A DNA stretch of 13,987 bases from Phycisphaerae bacterium (GTDB lineage: Bacteria; Planctomycetota; Phycisphaerae; Phycisphaerales; SM1A02): assembly GCA_002591705.1 (NCBI GenBank), contig PAAB01000035.1, positions 26,691 to 40,677 on the forward strand, read 5' to 3'. Positions 1 to 6,077 of this stretch are shown here, one piece after another (position 1 is the stretch's first letter; each line of letters starts with the position of its first letter). A program made the translations under genes and the position numbers. The notes below the pieces were generated by a model. The model did no database searches. It was not told where the DNA came from and worked only from the letters and a program-made list of their open reading frames with translations.

Positions 1-2
1 CG

Positions 3-656
3 GACCTCATCGATTCGGATTGCCTGGTGCACTGTGCGAGCACGGCGTCCGTCATGTTCGGCCCCCGTTTCACCCGCACCATGGTCCGCGTCGGACTCGG
101 TTGGGTGGGGGCCTGCCCGTCCGTGTCCGACGCCGCATCGATACCCGGTCTCAGTCCATCGCTGCGGTGGACCAGCGAAATCGTCCAGTCCCGCTTCGTG
201 CCCGAGGGCGAACCCGTCGGATACGACGGCACCTGGCGTCCCGCCCGGGACAGCATGATCGGCATCGTTCCCGTGGGCTACGCCGACGGCTATCCGGTTC
301 GACCATCATCGATCGATCCCATGCTGCCTCCGCAGGTGGTCGGACTGTTGAGCAGTGACCGTGTCATCGGCTACGCCCCGGTGGTGGGGGTGGTCAGCAT
401 GGATCAGATGACCATTGATCTGACGGGGGTCATCGCGGAGGGTTCGGTCGGTTCGGTCGACCGGGTCGAACTGCTATCCAACGTTCCGGGCGCTCCCAAC
501 GGGCTCCGGGAACTGGGCCGGGCCTCCGGCACCAAGCCGCACGCCGTCATTGCCCGCCTGCATCCCCGTATCCGACGTGCCGTGCTCGCCGAGGGAGCCT
601 CCTTCGGGATGCATTCGGGGCTGGACCGCCTGCGGCCGGGTGCACATGTGATCTGA
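3..656 (+). CDS. alr: Alanine racemase, C-terminal part (5' truncated by window edge)
   Basis: Interconverts L- and D-alanine with PLP, supplying D-Ala for peptidoglycan. The frame is open from base 3, so the true start and the N-terminal TIM barrel with the PLP lysine lie outside the window; about 217 residues are seen of a family length near 370-390. The segment around bases 9-105 (HCASTA, then VRVGLGWVG) matches the end of the barrel. The C-terminal beta domain follows: EPVGYDGTW, the catalytic tyrosine motif VPVGYADGYP (Tyr codon 279-281) and GVVSMDQMTIDLT, corresponding to the family's G-x-V-S/C-MDQ substrate-site motif. The end is the usual HPRIRR-type segment plus a short tail. The arginine that usually follows GYADGYP is displaced by a valine. 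The next gene is 248 nt downstream across a structured spacer, so cotranscription with mqnA is unclear. Family call is secure; I see no sign of decay. Confidence 0.93.
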   Translation, partial: DLIDSDCLVHCASTASVMFGPRFTRTMVRVGLGWVGACPSVSDAASIPGLSPSLRWTSEIVQSRFVPEGEPVGYDGTWRPARDSMIGIVPVGYADGYPVRPSSIDPMLPPQVVGLLSSDRVIGYAPVVGVVSMDQMTIDLTGVIAEGSVGSVDRVELLSNVPGAPNGLRELGRASGTKPHAVIARLHPRIRRAVLAEGASFGMHSGLDRLRPGAHVI

Positions 657-713
657 CCGACGCGACGCGGCACACTATCGGAACTTCCGGCTTCCCCGGC
701 AAAATGTGATGGG

Positions 714-846
714 CGTGGACGGCATCGGACCGATGTTCTGTCCACGTCGGGAGTCGTCGAACCCCGGAAGCGAGCACGGTATTCGCGGGACCGCCAGCAA
801 GGCCGACCCACCTTTGATCCGGCGCTTCCTGGGTTCGACGACTCCC
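714..846. repeat. Structured intergenic element with large inverted repeats
   Basis: The 248-nt spacer between alr and mqnA carries nested dyads. The largest pairs 749-770 with 825-846: 22 bases, one mismatch (C opposite T). It extends two more pairs inward (771-772 with 823-824), leaving a loop of about 50 nt that holds a small stem (777-780/790-793). Just 5' is a second hairpin: CGTGGAC (714-720) pairs with GTCCACG (740-746), and inside it CATCG (723-727) pairs with CGATG (731-735). I see no U-tract, so it is not a classical intrinsic terminator, and no convincing open reading frame or flanking direct repeat. It may be a noncoding RNA, a terminator/attenuator after alr, or a dispersed palindromic repeat. 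The sequence shows the dyads; function is inference. Confidence 0.6.
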
Positions 847-892
847 TGTTCGTTGGCGGGGTTGCACGCCGCAGCTGTACTCCCGCCCCTCC

Positions 893-898
893 TATACT
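893..898 (+). promoter_or_regulatory. Candidate -10 box of mqnA, implying leaderless transcript
   Basis: TATACT ends six bases before the ATG at 905, so transcription would begin at or next to the start codon. No Shine-Dalgarno-like purine run precedes the ATG: the upstream bases are pyrimidine-rich (ctcccgcccctcc). This is the layout of leaderless genes in many high-GC bacteria. No good -35 sits at 16-18 nt. Confidence 0.5.
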
Positions 899-904
899 GT
901 GGGC

Positions 905-1747
905 ATGGTGGATACGGACGACACCGCCGTCCCGTCGGAGACGAGTTCGCTGCTGCGTCTCGGCGTCGTCGAATTCCTGAACACCCAGCCCATCATCGCG
1001 GGCCTCGACGTCCTTCAGGGGGTCGAGCTGAAGCACGCCGTCCCGAGTCGGCTGGTGGAACTGCTGGAATCATCCGAGGTCGACGCGGCCCTGTGTTCTT
1101 CGATCGACTACCACCAGGCGAAATGCGATCCGGTCATCCTGCCTGCACCGCCGCTGGGATGCGACGGTGCGACGCATACGGTCCGATTGTTCGCCCGGTC
1201 TCCGCTCGACACGATCGACCGGGTGCACTGCGACTCCGACAGCCACACGTCGGTGGTCCTGCTGCAGGTGGTGATGCAGGAGCGGTACGGGCGGCGGGTC
1301 GAGATTCTTCCGTTCGACGCGTCCGCCCGTTCGGACTGGCCCGATGCGGTGCTCCTGATCGGCGACAAGGTGGTTGCAGCCGCGCCCGAGAACGCGGCGA
1401 TGCCCCATCAGCTCGATCTGGGAGAGGCGTGGAAGGAGTTGACGGGACTTCCGTTCATCTTCGGCATCTGGCTGGGACGGGCCGACGGCGACCAGGCCGC
1501 GCTTCGGCTTGCCAGCGACCTTCTGGAACGGCAGTACCGCTACAACCGCATGCATCTGGAGGGCATTCTTGCCCGGGTCGAGTCGGAACGGAACTGGCCG
1601 ATCGACGTTGCGGACCAGTATCTCCGTGAAAGCATCCGCTACGAGTTCGGACCCGCACAGCGAGCCGGACTGGAGCGTTTCTACGAGCTGGCCGGTGCGC
1701 ACGAATTCATCCGTCTTCGTGAACCGGTTCGCTGGCTGGATCACTGA
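905..1747 (+). CDS. mqnA: Chorismate dehydratase MqnA (futalosine menaquinone pathway)
   Basis: Predicted cytoplasmic enzyme of the MqnA/MqnD periplasmic-binding-protein-like fold, removing water from chorismate to give 3-enolpyruvylbenzoate, the first committed step of futalosine-route menaquinone synthesis. The 280 residues carry the family landmarks in order: LRLGVVEFLNTQP near the N-terminus, then VPSRLVELLESSEVDAAL, DSDSHTSVVLLQ (the S-x-TS substrate-site region), DAVLLIGDKV, and LGEAWKELTGLPFIFGIWL. The last two favour MqnA over MqnD. I chose ATG 905 because of the -10 box at 893-898; an in-frame GTG at 899 would add two residues. The product starts with about 15 poorly conserved residues before the core. 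The following gene starts 2 nt after the stop, so the two are very likely cotranscribed and translationally coupled. No other menaquinone genes are in the window. Confidence 0.88.
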   Translation: MVDTDDTAVPSETSSLLRLGVVEFLNTQPIIAGLDVLQGVELKHAVPSRLVELLESSEVDAALCSSIDYHQAKCDPVILPAPPLGCDGATHTVRLFARSPLDTIDRVHCDSDSHTSVVLLQVVMQERYGRRVEILPFDASARSDWPDAVLLIGDKVVAAAPENAAMPHQLDLGEAWKELTGLPFIFGIWLGRADGDQAALRLASDLLERQYRYNRMHLEGILARVESERNWPIDVADQYLRESIRYEFGPAQRAGLERFYELAGAHEFIRLREPVRWLDH

Positions 1748-1749
1748 GC

Positions 1750-3063
1750 ATGCCCCGGTCCGCCGCATTCACCAGTGGCGTGCTGCAGGAGCTGCTGCGG
1801 CAGCTTGAATACGCTCCCGCGGAAACGCATCTCCGTCAGATGGATGCGGCCGAGAAGCTGCTGGAGGTGATCGAATCCTCCCGGCTGTACCCGGAGGACT
1901 TCATCACCTTCCGCATCACCGGGTACCGGTCCGATCGGCCCGGTCCGCGAACCTCGGTCGTCGGTGCCGCATTGCAGCGTGATCTCGTGACGTTCATCCA
2001 ACGTCTGAGTTGGGATCTTGATCTGCCGCAGACGCTCGAACGCGGACGTGCGGAGGACATGGACACCCTGGCCCGCCGCCTGGGGGTGTCCCGTCGGACC
2101 CTGCAGCGATACCGTCAGACCGGACTGGTGCTTCACTTCGTGCGTGGCGATGACGGCCATCGTCGACTGGCCTGCTTCCCGGATTCGCTGGAGCGGTTCA
2201 TGGCCGGCAACTCGGATCGCGTGGCGGCGGCCTCGTCCTTCGCGCGGATCACGGACGAACAGCGTGGTGACATCATCGCACGAGCCGTGCAGCTGGGTGA
2301 CGACGGTTCGGTCACGCTGAATGAAGCCGCACGACGCATTGCCTCCGAGATCGGTCGTTCCCACGAGGCGGTGCGTGGAATACTGAAGCGGAGCGAATCG
2401 ACGCGCCGGATCTTCGCCGAGCACGGTCCGCTGACTTCACGCGATGCACGCGTGATCGAACGGGCGCGGCAGCGGGGGATCTCCATGCCGAGCATGGCGG
2501 AACGGCTCGGCAAGAGCGTGCCGGCCCTGCACCGGGCCGTGCATCGCCTGCGGTTGGAACGACTCCTCGCATTGCCGCTGGTGTGGAGGCACGATGGGGG
2601 TGACGATTCCGTTCAGATGCCACGCGGCCTCATGCAGCGGTTGCCCCATCATGCCCTGATCGACGGGGATGGCCTGCTTGCCGGTGCCGGGCAGCCGGAT
2701 CTCGCGTTGATGCGAATGGACTGCAGGGGGTACGGTCGGCTCTGCTCCGAGGCCGCTCGAGGACTTGCCGTGCGCGGTGCGACGCCCTCCGTGGAACGGC
2801 TCGATTCGATCGAGACCATGCTGCGGCACGCGGCGATGCTTCATCTGCGGATGATGGTCCAGGGACTGGTGCCGATGAGACAGCGGGTGGAGGAATACGT
2901 GCAGCAGCCGGTTGCGGCTCTGCCCGTCCAGGAGCGGGAGCTCGTGCTTCGTCTGCTGGTCGATCTGCTCGATCGGGCGATCGTGGATGCGGATGTGGAC
3001 GCCGGTGACACGGTCGTCGCGACGGGGCTGGACCGCCTCGATGCGGCGTTGCAGGAAGGATAG
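1750..3063 (+). CDS. Multi-HTH, degenerate sigma-70-like regulator, ended by an in-frame UAG
   Basis: A 437-residue protein with no name I can give, but a clear DNA-binding look. Residues 106-125 (LARRLGVSRRTLQRYRQTGL) form a helix-turn-helix of MerR/excisionase type. Residues 188-213 (VTLNEAARRIASEIGRSHEAVRG) and 243-270 (ISMPSMAERLGKSVPALHRAV) are two more HTH-like segments. Residues about 357-434 resemble a degenerate sigma-70 region 2: an amphipathic helix around LRMMVQGLVPMRQRVEEYV, then LPVQERELVLRLLVDLLDRA and a D-x-D-x-G-containing stretch. The frame ends at TAG 3061-3063 but stays open for 96 more codons that encode a region-4-like HTH (see next entry), so this looks like the front of a longer protein. 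The ATG lies 2 nt after the mqnA stop, implying coupling. It may be a regulator, an unusual sigma factor or a decaying gene; the sigma relation is inferred from pattern only. Confidence 0.7.
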   Translation: MPRSAAFTSGVLQELLRQLEYAPAETHLRQMDAAEKLLEVIESSRLYPEDFITFRITGYRSDRPGPRTSVVGAALQRDLVTFIQRLSWDLDLPQTLERGRAEDMDTLARRLGVSRRTLQRYRQTGLVLHFVRGDDGHRRLACFPDSLERFMAGNSDRVAAASSFARITDEQRGDIIARAVQLGDDGSVTLNEAARRIASEIGRSHEAVRGILKRSESTRRIFAEHGPLTSRDARVIERARQRGISMPSMAERLGKSVPALHRAVHRLRLERLLALPLVWRHDGGDDSVQMPRGLMQRLPHHALIDGDGLLAGAGQPDLALMRMDCRGYGRLCSEAARGLAVRGATPSVERLDSIETMLRHAAMLHLRMMVQGLVPMRQRVEEYVQQPVAALPVQERELVLRLLVDLLDRAIVDADVDAGDTVVATGLDRLDAALQEG

Positions 3064-3354
3064 ATCTCCGCCCGGCCGCGCCGGGCCACCAGCCGCTCCG
3101 CTCCCGTCGAAGGGGGGATCGGAACGCTGCTTCGGCAGCGGGTGCCGTGGGAATGGCTTCTGCCCGATCGGAACGACATCGAAACGGCCGGTTCGGCCGA
3201 TGAATGCGGTCGGAGGATCTTCGAGGACCGCTTCGGGTTGACGGGGAACGCCCCGTGCACGCTGGCCGAGCTTTCCGCGCGGCACGGTACGACCGCTTCC
3301 GCGATCGAGCGGCGGCTTCGCAGGACACGACGGACCGATGGCGCCGGCTCGTGA
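3064..3354 (+). other. In-frame continuation after UAG: sigma region-4-like HTH, no own start
   Basis: Directly after TAG 3061-3063 the same frame is open for 96 codons to TGA 3352-3354, with third positions mostly G or C as in the neighbouring genes. Its C-terminal half reads like sigma-70 region 4: VPWEWLLP, then RIFEDRFGLTGNAPCTLAEL and SARHGTTASAIERRLRR, close to the family pattern of RFGL, a TL-x-E-(L/I) helix and a recognition helix ending in basic residues. The only possible internal start is GTG 3142, with no ribosome-binding site. Six bases after the TAG is a perfect all-GC hairpin, stem 3070-3076/3080-3086 with a 3-nt loop. Candidates are stop-codon readthrough, a single-base mutation making a pseudogene, or a sequencing error. 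If the stop is read through, the protein is about 534 residues and ends 23 nt from the convergent rpsI stop. Confidence 0.65.
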
Positions 3355-3377
3355 CCCCGGGATCTGTGTTCGAATGT

Positions 3378-3923
3378 TTACCGCTTGGAGAACTGGAACC
3401 GCTTGCGGGCACCGGGCTGTCCGGGCTTCTTCCGTTCGACCTTTCGCGGGTCGCGGGTGAGATAGCCGTTCTCACGCAACGTGGAGTCCAGCGAGATGTC
3501 GTAGTTCCGCAGGGCACGGCCGAGTCCCAGGATGATGGCCCCGGCCTGGCCGGTGAAGCCGCCACCGCGGACATTGACGTGCACGTCCATCGACCCAAAG
3601 GTGTTGGTCTTCTTCAGGACGTTGTGGAGGTTGTTCCGATCACGTTCCTCGGTGAAGAAGTGGTCGAGCGTGCGGTTGTTGACGAGGAAGACACCTTCGC
3701 CCGGCTTCACACGGACTCGGGCCACGGCGGCCTTGCGGCGGCCGGTGCCACGCCACCATCCCTGCGGATCGGGCCCTTTGACGGTGTCGTTCGAGACCAT
3801 CGGGGCGGGGGCCTGCGAGGCATCTTCCACGACGGGTGCATCCATCACAGGAGCTTCGGTGGCGGGTGCCGCGTCGGTGGCGGGCTGGGTTGCGTCGGTG
3901 TTGGGGGTCGTCTCGTCGGTCAT
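3378..3923 (-). CDS. rpsI: 30S ribosomal protein uS9 with long acidic N-terminal extension
   Basis: Structural protein of the small ribosomal subunit; its C-terminal tail reaches the P-site tRNA. The conserved domain begins near residue 57 (WRGTGRRKAAVARVRVKPG) and runs through the usual NVRGGGFTGQAGAIILGLGR segment to the diagnostic tail DPRKVERKKPGQPGARKRFQ and the terminal FSKR. At 181 residues it is about 50 longer than a typical bacterial S9 because of an Ala/Pro/Thr/Asp-rich low-complexity N-terminus. ATG 3923 is supported by GAAGG about 6 nt upstream. The internal Met42 lacks a ribosome-binding site, so the extension is probably translated. The gene is second in the rplM-rpsI operon, 31 nt after rplM, the standard bacterial order. 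Confidence 0.96.
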   Translation of the reverse strand: MTDETTPNTDATQPATDAAPATEAPVMDAPVVEDASQAPAPMVSNDTVKGPDPQGWWRGTGRRKAAVARVRVKPGEGVFLVNNRTLDHFFTEERDRNNLHNVLKKTNTFGSMDVHVNVRGGGFTGQAGAIILGLGRALRNYDISLDSTLRENGYLTRDPRKVERKKPGQPGARKRFQFSKR

Positions 3924-3954
3924 TGAAGGCCTTCGCGTCTCGCGCTGGTACTGG

Positions 3955-4389
3955 TCAGATGCTCAGATCGTGCATGGCCTGCGAGCCGTGCTTGTGATCC
4001 GGACCGGGGTACACCTTGAGTTTCTTGAACATGGCTCGTCCGAGCCTGGTCTTGGGAAGCATCCGCTTGATCGCCTGTTCGACGACGCGTTCCGGATGCT
4101 TCTCGAGCAGTTCGTTGGTGCTTCGCATGTGAAGCCCGCCCGGATAGCCGCTGTACCGCATGTGCATCCGCTGCTCGCCCTTGCGGCCGGTCAGCGCGAT
4201 CTTGGCGGCGTTCGTCACGACGACGTAGTCGCCGGTGTCGACGTGCGGGGTGTATTCGGGGCGATGCTTGCCCATCAGGATGGGCGCCACCTTCGCCGCG
4301 AGGCGACCGAGAATCTGACCGTCGGCATCGACATGATGCCACTGACGGGTCGTCTCTCCGGGTTTCATGAATGTCGTCTGGCGAGGCAT
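3955..4389 (-). CDS. rplM: 50S ribosomal protein uL13
   Basis: Large-subunit ribosomal protein that binds 23S rRNA early in assembly. The 144 residues match the normal length and carry the family core in order: WHHVDADGQILGRLAAKVA, then GKHRPEYTPHVDTGDYVVV, ALTGRKGEQRMHMRYSGYPG, a MLPKTRLGRAMFKKLKVYPG segment, and the DHKHGSQ end. An in-frame ATG at 4497 would add 36 residues, but it falls inside the predicted -35 box, so the start is ATG 4389. That start also begins the conserved protein and has GGTGG several bases upstream. It is the first gene of the rplM-rpsI operon. Confidence 0.96.
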   Translation of the reverse strand: MPRQTTFMKPGETTRQWHHVDADGQILGRLAAKVAPILMGKHRPEYTPHVDTGDYVVVTNAAKIALTGRKGEQRMHMRYSGYPGGLHMRSTNELLEKHPERVVEQAIKRMLPKTRLGRAMFKKLKVYPGPDHKHGSQAMHDLSI

Positions 4390-4434
4390 GGTGCCACCGT
4401 TTCTCTCTGCATCGTGGTCTTGAACATGAAACAC

Positions 4435-4461
4435 CGCCTCACGGCTTGCGACCTTGAGGCG
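4435..4461 (-). promoter_or_regulatory. Leader hairpin of rplM-rpsI mRNA, possible autoregulatory site
   Basis: On the transcript, CGCCTCA (4461-4455) pairs perfectly with TGAGGCG (4441-4435) around a 13-nt loop containing GCAA flanked by C and G. The hairpin begins at about the predicted transcription start, leaving roughly 45 nt to the rplM start codon. Ribosomal operons are often controlled by a ribosomal protein binding a leader hairpin; that role here is inference, and I do not match it to a named leader motif. Confidence 0.4.
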
Positions 4462-4469
4462 AAAGAGCG

Positions 4470-4497
4470 AGGATACAAAGCAGGCGAATCCTGTCAA
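4470..4497 (-). promoter_or_regulatory. Near-consensus sigma-70 promoter of rplM-rpsI
   Basis: Read on the minus strand, a perfect TTGACA (4497-4492) is followed by a 16-nt spacer and TATCCT (4475-4470). Transcription would start near 4463, giving a leader of about 74 nt before rplM at 4389. This is the best promoter match in the window and fits a highly expressed ribosomal operon. Confidence 0.75.
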
Positions 4498-4622
4498 GAT
4501 GCCGGGTGGCTCTGGAGCGTCGTTTTCGGCCCCGATCCGCGGTTTCTGGCCCTTCAGAGGGGGTCCGTCCGATGCCAGTTTCCGCAGCGTGCCTGTCGGC
4601 AGCCCCAGGGAGCAGATGACCG

Positions 4623-6077
4623 ATGCATCAGTCGAACGATTCAGGGATTGGCCCGTCGGTCGGATTTCCTCGCATCGCCTGGCTGGTGATCATTCTGATC
4701 TCCCTGCTCATCATCGTACTGCACCTTGCATCCGAATCGACGGATGCCGGTCAGGCGTACCGTTCGAAGATCTCCCACATCACCGAACGCATGGATGCTC
4801 AGGTCATCCTCGGAGCCAGGGCGCTGGGCATGGGGTCGGCGGTGGAGTCGAGCCTGCAGACCTTCCAGAGCGGGAGCATCGATCGTCGCATCCGCGGCGT
4901 CGTGCTCCTGGGTGAAGTGAACGGATCCGAAGCCGCGCACGCGGCGTTGCTTCGACTCGAGGTGCAGATGGACGAGGCGGGGGTTGCGCCGGATCCGGAA
5001 CAGCATCGGGTGATGGAGTCGTTGGGAAGGATCTACGGAGCAGCCACGGGCGACACGGAGATGCCCGAAGACCTGCGGCCCGCCGAGCAGGACCTGCTCG
5101 TCGAACGGCTGGGATGGTTCGGCGAGCTCGCCCTGCACTCGCCCGGTCGGGACTCGGATTCCGTCCGAACCGATCCCGTTGCGAAGGCCAGGGCCGTCAT
5201 GATCGTCCTGTTCGTACTCATCATTCTGCTGCTCGGAGGATTCGTCGTCGGTCTGGCCCTGCTGGTCGTGCTCGTCGTTCTGGCGTGTCATGGGCGATTG
5301 CGTCATGCGCTGGGTCCGGCTTCGCCGCAGGACGGACTGCTGGCGGAAACCTTCGCGATTTGGATGCTGCTCTTCCTCCTGATGCAGTACCTGCTGTCGC
5401 TGCTCTTCCGTGGAGTCCCCGCCCTGCAGGAGTACCAGCTGCTGCTGACCGGGGTGATCCAGGGGGCGACGGCCTTGGTGGTCTGCTGGCCCGTGCTGCG
5501 TGGAGACCGCTGGTCCCGAGCACGTCGTGCGATCGGATTGACGACCGGTCCGTCGGAACGCGGAAGTTTCTGGCGTGAGATCGGGTGGGGGCTGTGCGGC
5601 TATCTCATGCTGCTGCCGCTGCTGCTGGTGGGGGTCCTGCTGGTGTACGTCACCCAGTGGCTGGTGACGCCACCGTCCACCGGCACCAACTTCACGCCAT
5701 CCGCCGATCCTGCCCATCCCATTCTGGTCTACGTGGCCGACGGTTCCGTCTGGACGATCGTCCAGGTCTACTTCGTGGCCGCGATCGTGGCCCCGTTCCT
5801 GGAGGAGATCGTCTTTCGCGGCGTGCTCTATCGGCAGTTGAGGACCGCAACGGGACGATGGGGGATCGTGTCGAGCACGGTGTGCTCGCTGCTGCTCGTC
5901 TCGCTCGTCTTCGCCGCAATCCATCCCCAGGGGCTGGTGGCCGTGCCGGCACTGGCCACCATCGCCGTGGGGCTGGGATTGATGCGCGAGTGGCGGGGGT
6001 CCCTGCTGGCTCCGATGGTCATGCACGGATGCACCAACGCGGTGTTGATCACGATGATGGTGGTGGTCACCCGTTGA
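4623..6077 (+). CDS. CPBP-family intramembrane metalloprotease with extracytoplasmic N-terminal insert
   Basis: Membrane protein of the CPBP/Abi (CAAX protease and bacteriocin-processing) family, 484 residues. All three family motifs are present: EEIVFRG (E394, E395, R399), FAAIHPQG (F430, H434) and the final HGCTN (H468, N472), so the glutamate/histidine metal-site residues look intact. One membrane helix at about 18-38 is followed by a soluble region of roughly 150 residues that is helical and somewhat HEAT-like (IRGVVLLGEVNGSEAAHAAL). Seven or eight further hydrophobic segments then run from about 190 to the end. The soluble N-terminal region makes the protein longer than the common 200-300-residue members. 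The ATG follows AGGGAG (4607-4612). The gene diverges from rplM, and its 3' end overlaps mrp by 11 bp. The substrate is unknown; proteolytic activity is inferred from motifs. Confidence 0.88.
   Translation: MHQSNDSGIGPSVGFPRIAWLVIILISLLIIVLHLASESTDAGQAYRSKISHITERMDAQVILGARALGMGSAVESSLQTFQSGSIDRRIRGVVLLGEVNGSEAAHAALLRLEVQMDEAGVAPDPEQHRVMESLGRIYGAATGDTEMPEDLRPAEQDLLVERLGWFGELALHSPGRDSDSVRTDPVAKARAVMIVLFVLIILLLGGFVVGLALLVVLVVLACHGRLRHALGPASPQDGLLAETFAIWMLLFLLMQYLLSLLFRGVPALQEYQLLLTGVIQGATALVVCWPVLRGDRWSRARRAIGLTTGPSERGSFWREIGWGLCGYLMLLPLLLVGVLLVYVTQWLVTPPSTGTNFTPSADPAHPILVYVADGSVWTIVQVYFVAAIVAPFLEEIVFRGVLYRQLRTATGRWGIVSSTVCSLLLVSLVFAAIHPQGLVAVPALATIAVGLGLMREWRGSLLAPMVMHGCTNAVLITMMVVVTR

Noticed and set aside
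4641..6026. Long minus-strand open frame opposite the CPBP protease gene
   Set aside because: The product is Gln/His/Asp-rich with no fold-like pattern, while the plus strand has intact protease motifs.
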